From: an uncultured Bacteroides sp.
GTDB lineage: Bacteria; Bacteroidota; Bacteroidia; Bacteroidales; Bacteroidaceae
Direction of reading: 5' to 3'
NCBI RefSeq assembly: GCF_963678425.1
Contig: NZ_OY782855.1
Location: 2,170,001-2,234,000, forward strand
DNA: 64,000 bases
This document shows positions 42,439 through 50,329 of this stretch, in pieces. Each line of letters begins with the position of its first letter. Positions within the stretch are counted from its first letter, which is position 1. The notes beneath the pieces are model-generated. The model saw nothing but the letters and a program-made list of their open reading frames with translations, had not been told where the DNA came from and did not search any database. A program made the translations under genes and the position numbers.

Positions 42439-44340
42439 ATGGCAGATAGTAATGAGAAACTCTTTTCGGACTTTTCCCCGGTTGGAACAGACCAATGGAT
42501 GGAAAAAGTAACAGCCGACCTTAAAGGGGCTGATTTCGAAAAGAAACTCGTTTGGAAAACAAACGAAGGTTTTAAAGTAAAACCATTCTACAGAATGGAA
42601 GATTTGGAGGGTCTAAAAACGACTGACAATTTGCCAGGAGTATTTCCTTACCTTCGGGGAACAAAGAAAGACAACGTATGGAAGGTTCGTCAGAACATTC
42701 ATGTTGACAGTCCGAAAGAAGCCAATGCAAAAGCATTGGACATTCTCAACAAAGGTGTTGATTCTCTGGGATTCAGTATCAAAGGAAAAGATGTAAGTGC
42801 TGATTATATTGAAACACTACTCAACGATATTTGTGCTGATTGTGTGGAACTGAATTTCTCCACTTGTCAGAATAGCGTAGTGAAACTAGCCCAACTATTG
42901 GTTGCATATTTCGAAAAGAAAAACTATGATGCAACTAAACTACAAGGTTCTATCAATTACGATTACTTCAACAAAATGCTGACTAAGGGCAAAGAAAAAG
43001 GAAACCTTATTCAAACAGCAAAAGATCTGATAGAAGCAACTAAATCTCTTCCTTTCTACAGGGTAATCACTGTAAATGCATTGTCTCTGAATAATGCCGG
43101 AGCATATATTTCCCAGGAATTAGGATACGCACTGGCTTGGGGAAATGAGTATCTGAACTTATTAACTGAAGCTGGGGTAACAGCAACTATCGCTGCCAAG
43201 AAAATTAAATTCAACTTTGGTATCAGCTCCAACTATTTTCTGGAAATCGCTAAATTCCGTGCAGCTCGTATGCTGTGGGCAAACATTGTAAGTTCTTACT
43301 GCCCCGTTTGTACAAGAGACTGCAGTAATACAGCTGAGAATGATGAATGTCGCTGCGCAGCTAAAATCAAAATACATGCAGAAACATCCACATTCAATCT
43401 TACTCTCTTTGATGCACATGTAAACTTGCTCCGTACACAAACTGAAGCTATGAGTGCAGCTCTTGCCGGAGTAGATTCATTAACTGTCACTCCGTTTGAT
43501 AAAGCTTATCAGACTCCTGATGATTTTTCAGAACGCATTGCCCGTAATCAGCAATTACTGCTGAAAGAAGAATCCAATTTTGACAAGGTAGTTGATCCTG
43601 CAGCTGGTTCTTATTATATTGAAAACCTCACAGCATCCATCGCTCAACAAGCATGGAACATATTCTTAAAAGTAGAAGATGAAGGTGGATTCCATGCTGC
43701 AGTAAAAGCAGGAACTGTTCAGGCTGATATTAATCAATCCGGCAAAGCAAGACACATTGCTTTATCAAGCCGCAAAGAGGTTCTTTTAGGAACCAACCAA
43801 TTCCCTAACTTCACTGAAAAGGCTGGTGAAAAGAGACCGGTAGCCAACAAATGCTGTTGTGGTGGTGATAGCAACTCTTGCGAAAGCACTATAGCTGTAC
43901 TTAATTCCGACCGTGCTGCATGTGAATTTGAAGCACTTCGTTTACAGACAGAAGCGGCCGATCATTGTCCGAAAGCATTTATGGTGACTATTGGTAATCT
44001 GGCTATGCGCCAGGCTAGAGCTCAGTTCTCGTGTAACTTCCTGGCATGTGCCGGTTATGAAGTAGTTGATAATCTGGGCTTCGAGACAGTAGAAGAAGGA
44101 GTAAAAGCTGCAATGGAGGCAAAAGCTGATATCGTAGTTCTTTGTTCCAGTGATGACGAATATGCAGAATATGCTGTTCCGGCATTAAAAGCGGTGAATA
44201 ACCGTGCTATATTTATAGTTGCCGGCGCTCCGGCTTGCATGGACACTCTAAAAGCAGAAGGAATCGAAAACTTCATCCATGTCCGTGTCAATGTCCTGGA
44301 TACATTGAAAGAATATAATGCAAAATTAGGAATAAAGTAA
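42439..44340 (+). CDS. mutA: Methylmalonyl-CoA mutase small (beta) subunit
   Basis: Structural partner of the catalytic subunit in converting succinyl-CoA and methylmalonyl-CoA. It is 633 aa: an N-terminal TIM-barrel-like domain including FPYLRGTKKDNVWKVRQNI and the FGISSNYFLEIAKFRAARMLWAN region, and a C-terminal flavodoxin-like domain that lacks the B12-binding DxHxxG motif, as expected of the beta subunit. Two cysteine clusters are unusual: CPVCTRDC plus ECRC at about 288-308 and KCCCGGDSNSC at about 470-483. It is followed by mutB after 7 bp. Confidence 0.93.
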   Translation: MADSNEKLFSDFSPVGTDQWMEKVTADLKGADFEKKLVWKTNEGFKVKPFYRMEDLEGLKTTDNLPGVFPYLRGTKKDNVWKVRQNIHVDSPKEANAKALDILNKGVDSLGFSIKGKDVSADYIETLLNDICADCVELNFSTCQNSVVKLAQLLVAYFEKKNYDATKLQGSINYDYFNKMLTKGKEKGNLIQTAKDLIEATKSLPFYRVITVNALSLNNAGAYISQELGYALAWGNEYLNLLTEAGVTATIAAKKIKFNFGISSNYFLEIAKFRAARMLWANIVSSYCPVCTRDCSNTAENDECRCAAKIKIHAETSTFNLTLFDAHVNLLRTQTEAMSAALAGVDSLTVTPFDKAYQTPDDFSERIARNQQLLLKEESNFDKVVDPAAGSYYIENLTASIAQQAWNIFLKVEDEGGFHAAVKAGTVQADINQSGKARHIALSSRKEVLLGTNQFPNFTEKAGEKRPVANKCCCGGDSNSCESTIAVLNSDRAACEFEALRLQTEAADHCPKAFMVTIGNLAMRQARAQFSCNFLACAGYEVVDNLGFETVEEGVKAAMEAKADIVVLCSSDDEYAEYAVPALKAVNNRAIFIVAGAPACMDTLKAEGIENFIHVRVNVLDTLKEYNAKLGIK

Positions 44341-44347
44341 ATAAGTC

Positions 44348-46498
44348 ATGAGACCAGATTTTAAAAATATAGATATCTATGCCGGATTCAAGCCCGAAAA
44401 TGGTGCTGAATGGCAAAAGGCTAACGGGATTGAAGCCAACTGGAAGACTCCAGAGCATATCAACGTTAAGCCTGTTTACACAAAAGAAGACCTTGAAGGA
44501 ATGGAACACCTTAATTTTGCTGCAGGTATCCCTCCTTACCTCCGTGGTCCTTATTCTGTAATGTACACTCTTCGTCCATGGACTATCCGCCAATATGCCG
44601 GATTCTCTACTGCAGAAGAATCAAATGCTTTCTATCGCCGTAATCTTGCTTCCGGACAAAAAGGTTTATCCGTGGCATTCGACCTTCCTACTCACCGCGG
44701 ATATGATCCTGATCACGAACGCGTTGTAGGTGACGTGGGTAAAGCCGGAGTTTCAATCTGTTCACTGGAAAACATGAAAACTTTGTTTGATGGTATTCCA
44801 TTGAATAAGATGTCCGTTTCCATGACCATGAACGGTGCCGTACTTCCTATTCTTGCTTTTTATATCAATGCAGGATTGGAACAAGGAGCTAAACTTGAAG
44901 AGATGGCCGGAACCATTCAGAATGATATCCTGAAAGAATTCATGGTGCGTAACACTTATATTTACCCACCTGCATTCTCTATGAAGATTATTTCCGATAT
45001 TTTTGAATATACATCTCAAAAGATGCCTAAGTTCAATTCAATTTCTATTTCCGGTTACCACATGCAGGAAGCAGGTGCTACCGCAGATATTGAATTAGCT
45101 TACACATTGGCCGATGGTCTGGAATATCTTCGTGCCGGTGTTGCTGCAGGAATTAATATCGATGCATTCGCACCTCGTTTATCTTTCTTCTGGGCTATCG
45201 GTACCAACCACTTTATGGAAATTGCCAAGATGCGTGCCGCACGTATGTTATGGGCCAAGATTGTAAAACAATTCAATCCAAAGAATCCAAAGTCTCTGGC
45301 ATTGCGTACTCACTGTCAGACTTCCGGCTGGTCATTAACAGAACAAGATCCGTTCAACAATGTGGGACGTACTTGTATCGAAGCAATGGCTGCCGCACTG
45401 GGTCACACTCAGTCACTTCACACCAACGCTTTGGACGAAGCAATCGCATTGCCAACCGACTTTTCTGCACGTATCGCACGTAACACTCAGATCTACATTC
45501 AGGAAGAAACTTACATCTGTAAGAACGTTGACCCATGGGGCGGTTCTTACTACGTGGAAAGCCTGACAAACGAACTGGCTCACAAAGCCTGGGAACGTAT
45601 TGAAGAAATCGAGAAACTTGGCGGTATGGCTAAAGCAATCGAAACAGGTGTTCCTAAACTCCGTATCGAGGAAGCTGCAGCACGTGCTCAGGCTCGTATC
45701 GACTCTGGTAGTCAAACTATTGTAGGTGTTAATAAGTATCGTTTGGAGAAAGAAGCTCCTATCGACATTCTTGAAATTGACAACACAGCTGTTCGTCTGG
45801 ACCAGATTGAGCGTCTGAAAGAGTTAAAAGAAGGTCGCGATGAAGCGAAAGTACAAGCTGCGCTCGATGCCATCACCAAGTGTGTGGAAACTAAGGAAGG
45901 CAACTTGCTGGAACTTGCAGTAGAAGCTGCCCGTGTCAGAGCCACATTGGGAGAAATCTCCGATGCTTGTGAAAAGATTGTAGGACGTTATAAAGCTGTA
46001 ATTAGAACTATATCAGGCGTGTATTCATCAGAAAGTAAAAACGATTCAGACTTCAAACGTGCATGTGAACTTGCCGAGAGGTTTGCTAAGAAAGAGGGAC
46101 GTCAGCCTCGTATTATGATTGCTAAAATGGGACAGGACGGTCACGACCGTGGTGCCAAAGTAGTTGCAACAGGTTATGCCGACTGTGGTTTTGATGTGGA
46201 TATGGGACCATTGTTCCAGACTCCTGCTGAAGCTGCACGCGATGCTGTTGAAAATGATGTTCATGTAGTAGGCGTTTCTTCACTGGCTGCAGGTCACAAA
46301 ACATTGATTCCTCAGATCATTGACGAATTAAAGAAACTGGGGCGTGAAGATATTCTTGTTATTGCCGGTGGCGTTATCCCTGCACAGGATTATGACTACC
46401 TGTATCAGGCAGGAGTAGCTGCTATCTTCGGGCCAGGTTCTCCGGTAGCGAAAGCAGCTTGTCAGATCCTTGAGATCTTGCTTGACGAAGGAGACTAA
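44348..46498 (+). CDS. mutB: Methylmalonyl-CoA mutase large (alpha) subunit
   Basis: Adenosylcobalamin-dependent catalytic subunit. It is 716 aa. Substrate-binding PPYLRGPYSVMYTLRPWTIRQ near residue 60, the RTHCQTSGWSLTEQDPFNN motif near 320, and the B12-binding DGHDRGAKVV near 597, followed by GVSSLAAGHKTL. It works with MutA on the succinate-to-propionate route; the carboxylase/decarboxylase step is encoded at 7546-11128. The stop is followed within 25 bp by a terminator. Confidence 0.96.
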   Translation: MRPDFKNIDIYAGFKPENGAEWQKANGIEANWKTPEHINVKPVYTKEDLEGMEHLNFAAGIPPYLRGPYSVMYTLRPWTIRQYAGFSTAEESNAFYRRNLASGQKGLSVAFDLPTHRGYDPDHERVVGDVGKAGVSICSLENMKTLFDGIPLNKMSVSMTMNGAVLPILAFYINAGLEQGAKLEEMAGTIQNDILKEFMVRNTYIYPPAFSMKIISDIFEYTSQKMPKFNSISISGYHMQEAGATADIELAYTLADGLEYLRAGVAAGINIDAFAPRLSFFWAIGTNHFMEIAKMRAARMLWAKIVKQFNPKNPKSLALRTHCQTSGWSLTEQDPFNNVGRTCIEAMAAALGHTQSLHTNALDEAIALPTDFSARIARNTQIYIQEETYICKNVDPWGGSYYVESLTNELAHKAWERIEEIEKLGGMAKAIETGVPKLRIEEAAARAQARIDSGSQTIVGVNKYRLEKEAPIDILEIDNTAVRLDQIERLKELKEGRDEAKVQAALDAITKCVETKEGNLLELAVEAARVRATLGEISDACEKIVGRYKAVIRTISGVYSSESKNDSDFKRACELAERFAKKEGRQPRIMIAKMGQDGHDRGAKVVATGYADCGFDVDMGPLFQTPAEAARDAVENDVHVVGVSSLAAGHKTLIPQIIDELKKLGREDILVIAGGVIPAQDYDYLYQAGVAAIFGPGSPVAKAACQILEILLDEGD

Positions 46499-46519
46499 TC
46501 AAACTGATTGTCCATAAAT

Positions 46520-46557
46520 AAAGGGGATATTGCTCTAAACAGTGCGATATCCCCTTT
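46520..46557. terminator. Terminator after mutB
   Basis: AAAGGGGATATTGC (46520-46533) pairs with GCGATATCCCCTTT (46544-46557) with one G-U pair, followed by a T-run. Intrinsic terminator of mutAB. Confidence 0.85.
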
Positions 46558-46569
46558 TTTCATTTTATC

Positions 46570-46621
46570 ATTCACCAATAAATAAAAATAATTGGTGAAT
46601 AACTTTCAATAATTGGCGAAT
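46570..46621. repeat. Three 21-bp-phased copies of ATTGGTGAAT downstream of mutB
   Basis: The word occurs at 46570-46579 (inverted), 46591-46600 and 46612-46621 (as ATTGGCGAAT), each exactly 21 bp apart. It is the same word and spacing as at 29807-29880, 17 kb away. Confidence 0.8.
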
Positions 46622-46630
46622 AAATAAAAA

Positions 46631-46665
46631 TCAAAGGCCAATGATTTCTGATAATTGGCCTTTGA
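46631..46665. terminator. Hairpin between mutB and the ROK gene
   Basis: A perfect 12-bp inverted repeat (46631-46642 with 46654-46665) with an 11-nt loop. It lies between the phased repeats and the next hairpin. Possible terminator for minus-strand transcripts; it lacks a long T-run. Confidence 0.55.
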
Positions 46666-46674
46666 TTCCATGAA

Positions 46675-46722
46675 CAAGGGGATATAATATTACACCTGTT
46701 AATGCAATATTATATCCCCTTG
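46675..46722. terminator. Hairpin terminator for the ROK gene
   Basis: A perfect 17-bp inverted repeat (46675-46691 with 46706-46722). The arm CAAGGGGATAT resembles the AAGGGGATAT arm of the mutB terminator, suggesting a duplicated terminator. It lies 30 bp past the stop of the minus-strand ROK gene. Confidence 0.75.
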
Positions 46723-46751
46723 CTTACATAAGACGAAACAATCTCGTTTTT

Positions 46752-47981
46752 TTAAATCATATTAAATAGTCTGTCACGAAGAATGTAGCATCCGCCAATT
46801 ATACCGGCTTTATCTCCCAGTTCTCCAATCTTAAATTTCATATCCTGCAACACAAGATTCAGGGAATATTTATGAAGAGCGGTTTCAAGAGGGAGTGTTA
46901 AGTAAGTACCACAACTAGCTAATTCACCACCAAGTATTACAAGCTGTGGATTAAATATATTCAATAAAAGAGACATATAATGTCCCAGTTTCTCTCCAAC
47001 CTCTTCTATCACCTCAATAGCAAGGAGGTCTTCATGCTTTATCGCTGCATTAATAATGTCGTACATATCAATGTCATTAATAATCTTCTGGCTTGTTACA
47101 ATTGAAGTGGAACCATCTGCCAACTTCTCTTTAAATCTACGAACGAGTGCCTGACCTGATATTTCAGTTTCCAGACATCCCTTTTTACCACACTGGCAAA
47201 GTATCTGATTATCGAGAACAGGACTGTGTCCAAACTCACCGGAGAAACCAGACATGCCATAATACAACATGCCATTTAAAATCATTGAAATACCAAATCC
47301 CCAGTTCAGATTGACATAAATTATATCCTTATCATCGAGACCAGCCCCCACTCCAAAACAATATTCGCCATAGCCCATTGCCCGGCAATCGTTTTCTATG
47401 TAAGTTTTAAGCCCAATTCTATTTTCTATCAGCTGACTTAACGATTCATTTTCAAAAGAAAAATAGCTATCACTATATCCTTTAGCCGAATTTGTACGTC
47501 CGCACAATACTACGCATGCGCCAAGAATCTTTGTTTTTTCCAATCCAGACTCATCAACAAAATTGTTAATTATCTCGCAAAGTCCATCTAAGGATTCCAT
47601 TGTGTTTTTTAAGACATAATCAATTCGCGTAGTTAGTTTTAAAAATTCATTTTTGAAATTTTGCAATCCAATACTAACACAATCACGTCTGACATCAATT
47701 CCTAAAAAGAACGCAGAATTTGGATTGATGCAATAAACGGAAGGGCGTCTACCGCCAGCCGTATCAATCTTTCCTTTCTCGAAAGCAATCCCTTCTTCTA
47801 TTAATTCAACCACAACCTTTGTCACAGTAGGAACACTAAATTCAGTTTCTTTACAGATATCCGATATAGTAGTGCCTTCCTCTAGCATAAGCTGTTGGAT
47901 TACATTCTTCTTTAGTCTTGACATTTTTAATGCAGAAAGAGGCATCCCCTCCTGCGTATCGAACAATTTTGAAAGAGTCAT
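46752..47981 (-). CDS. ROK family transcriptional regulator (NagC/Mlc type)
   Basis: A 409-aa repressor. An N-terminal winged helix-turn-helix lies at about 20-80 (TTISDICKETEFSVPTVTKVV). The ROK sugar-binding/kinase-like domain starts near residue 95. The zinc site is GHSPV plus CQCGKKGCLETEISG near 245-265. ATPase-like glycine residues are weaker than in true sugar kinases. The ligand is probably a sugar or phospho-sugar and the targets are unknown. It is a single gene, divergent from topB. Confidence 0.9.
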   Translation of the reverse strand: MTLSKLFDTQEGMPLSALKMSRLKKNVIQQLMLEEGTTISDICKETEFSVPTVTKVVVELIEEGIAFEKGKIDTAGGRRPSVYCINPNSAFFLGIDVRRDCVSIGLQNFKNEFLKLTTRIDYVLKNTMESLDGLCEIINNFVDESGLEKTKILGACVVLCGRTNSAKGYSDSYFSFENESLSQLIENRIGLKTYIENDCRAMGYGEYCFGVGAGLDDKDIIYVNLNWGFGISMILNGMLYYGMSGFSGEFGHSPVLDNQILCQCGKKGCLETEISGQALVRRFKEKLADGSTSIVTSQKIINDIDMYDIINAAIKHEDLLAIEVIEEVGEKLGHYMSLLLNIFNPQLVILGGELASCGTYLTLPLETALHKYSLNLVLQDMKFKIGELGDKAGIIGGCYILRDRLFNMI

Positions 47982-48101
47982 ATTTCTGCCGGAATTTAAG
48001 TTGTTTTAATCATCAAAAATAGTGCAATAAAACTATTTATCATAGATATTAATTATATTTAACCATAATTCACAACTTCCTTTCATAAATAAGAGTGCCT
48101 T

Positions 48102-48133
48102 TTTGTTCTAATCTGGCAAAATAACTAACTTTG
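48102..48133 (+). promoter_or_regulatory. Consensus promoter for topB
   Basis: TTTG (48102-48105), 20-bp spacer, TAACTTTG (48126-48133): a full match to the Bacteroides TTTG-N19-21-TAnnTTTG promoter, with the ATG 22 bp downstream of the -7 box. Confidence 0.8.
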
Positions 48134-48155
48134 CCTCCATAAACAAGATAAAACA

Positions 48156-50165
48156 ATGATAGTTTGCATTGCCGAAAAGCCGAGCGTAGCACGGGATATT
48201 GCTGATATACTTGGAGCTAAGAACAAGAAAGACGGATATATAGAAGGAAATGGGTACCAGGTTACATGGACATTCGGACATTTGTGCACACTAAAAGAGC
48301 CACATGAATATACCCCCGAATGGAAAAGATGGAGCTTGTCTAATCTTCCTATGATCCCGCCACGTTTCGGCATCAAAATAATAGAATCACCTTCCATTGA
48401 AAAGCAATTCAAAATTATAGAAAACCTGATGACTCATGCTGATGAGATTATCAATTGTGGTGATGCGGGACAGGAAGGAGAATTAATTCAGCGCTGGGTA
48501 ATGCAAAAGGCAGGAGCAAGATGTCCTGTCAAAAGATTATGGATCTCTTCACTTACGGAAGAATCTATCCGGGAAGGTTTTGCCAATTTAAAGGATCAGT
48601 CGGAATTTCAGTCTCTTTATGAAGCTGGTTTGTCCCGCGCCATTGGTGACTGGACTTTAGGGATGAATGCCACAAGATTGTATACTTTAAAATATGGACA
48701 GAACAGACAAGTATTGTCTATTGGGCGTGTGCAAACCCCCACTTTGGCACTTATAGTGAACCGTCAGCTGGAAATTGAAAATTTTAAACCGGAGCCCTAT
48801 TGGGAGCTAAAGACTATATATCGGGAAACCACTTTTTCTGCAACCAAAGGTAAATTTACTTCAAAAGAAGAAGGTTACGAGTTTCTGGAAAAAGTGAAAT
48901 ACTCAGATTTTACGATTACGGATGTTTCAGCCAAGAAAGGGGTTGAATATGCGCCAAGGCTTTTCGACCTTACCTCTTTACAGGTGGAATGCAATAAGAA
49001 ATTCGGCTATTCAGCGGACGAAACACTCAAACTGATTCAGTCTCTTTACGAGAAAAAGGTTACAACTTATCCACGCGTTGACACAACCTTTCTGAGTGAC
49101 GACATTTATCCGAAATGTCCCGCCATATTGAAAGAAATAAAAGACTATACAACTCTGACAGCCCCTCTGGAAGGAAAAAAACTAGCAAAGTCAAAGAAGG
49201 TATTCGACACCTCAAAAGTAACCGATCACCATGCAATTATTCCAACCGGGGTACATCCTATGAACCTTACCGATATGGAACGAAGGGTGTTCGATATGAT
49301 TGCGCGAAGGTTCATTGCGGTTTTCTATCCCGATTGTAAAGTATCCACAACCACCGTACTTGGTGAAGTGGAAAAAATTGAATTTAAAGTAACCGGCAAA
49401 CAAATATTGGAACCGGGATGGCGCGTTGTCTTTGCCAAAGAGCAGTCGGATGATAAAGAAGACGACGAACGCACACTCCCTGATTTTATAAAAGGAGAAA
49501 GTGGACCACACCGACCAGATCTAAATGAGAAATGGACTCAGCCTCCTAAGCCATATACGGAAGCTACTCTGTTACGTGCTATGGAAACAGCCGGTAAGCT
49601 GGTAGACAATGATGAGCTGCGTGACGCATTGAAAGAAAATGGTATTGGTCGCCCTTCTACCCGGGCTGCCATTATTGAAACATTGTTTAAACGGAACTAT
49701 ATCCGCAAGGAAAAGAAAAATCTGATAGCAACTTCTACCGGCGTTGAGCTGATTCAGATTATCCATGAAGAGCTCTTAAAATCAGCTGAACTGACTGGAA
49801 TCTGGGAAAAGAAGCTTCGTGAGATTGAAAAGAAGAACTATGAAGCAAAGACATTTCTGGAAGAGCTAAAACAAATGGTTACTGAGGTGGTTAGCAATGT
49901 TCTGTGTGATAATACAAACAGGCACATCACTATTCAGGAAGCTGTTAAAGAAGAGGTAAAAAAAGAGCCTAAGAAGCGTGAGCGGAAACCTGCAACTCCC
50001 AAAGTAAAAAAAGAGTCCAAACCTTCACAGAAAGAGAACAAAGACAATTTTGCAGGACAACCTTGTCCACTTTGTGGAAAAGGGGTAATCATAAAAGGTA
50101 AAACGGCTTATGGCTGTTCTGAATGGAAAGCCGGATGCACTTTCAGAAAAGTTTTCGAGGAATAA
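48156..50165 (+). CDS. topB: DNA topoisomerase III
   Basis: Type IA topoisomerase that decatenates and relaxes DNA through a 5'-phosphotyrosine. It is 669 aa. The Toprim domain begins IVCIAEKPSVARDIA and has NCGDAGQEGELIQRW near 107; the active tyrosine is in VTTYPRVDTTFLS near residue 305; RPSTRAAIIETL follows near 500. A lysine-rich linker ends in one zinc ribbon (CPLCGKGVIIKGKTAYGCSEWKAGC). The length fits a single chromosomal copy. Confidence 0.95.
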   Translation: MIVCIAEKPSVARDIADILGAKNKKDGYIEGNGYQVTWTFGHLCTLKEPHEYTPEWKRWSLSNLPMIPPRFGIKIIESPSIEKQFKIIENLMTHADEIINCGDAGQEGELIQRWVMQKAGARCPVKRLWISSLTEESIREGFANLKDQSEFQSLYEAGLSRAIGDWTLGMNATRLYTLKYGQNRQVLSIGRVQTPTLALIVNRQLEIENFKPEPYWELKTIYRETTFSATKGKFTSKEEGYEFLEKVKYSDFTITDVSAKKGVEYAPRLFDLTSLQVECNKKFGYSADETLKLIQSLYEKKVTTYPRVDTTFLSDDIYPKCPAILKEIKDYTTLTAPLEGKKLAKSKKVFDTSKVTDHHAIIPTGVHPMNLTDMERRVFDMIARRFIAVFYPDCKVSTTTVLGEVEKIEFKVTGKQILEPGWRVVFAKEQSDDKEDDERTLPDFIKGESGPHRPDLNEKWTQPPKPYTEATLLRAMETAGKLVDNDELRDALKENGIGRPSTRAAIIETLFKRNYIRKEKKNLIATSTGVELIQIIHEELLKSAELTGIWEKKLREIEKKNYEAKTFLEELKQMVTEVVSNVLCDNTNRHITIQEAVKEEVKKEPKKRERKPATPKVKKESKPSQKENKDNFAGQPCPLCGKGVIIKGKTAYGCSEWKAGCTFRKVFEE

Positions 50166-50329
50166 AAAAACAGTTGGGCATCTTTTCCCAATGTTTGCTG
50201 ACCTTTGAAAAGTATCATGGCATTCTTATTATGACACCTGATTGTTGCTTTTAAAGATAAGAATGCAGCCATAAATCACAATAAACGAGATAGATTGCAG
50301 TTATAATAAAGTAGCTCATCATCAAAATA

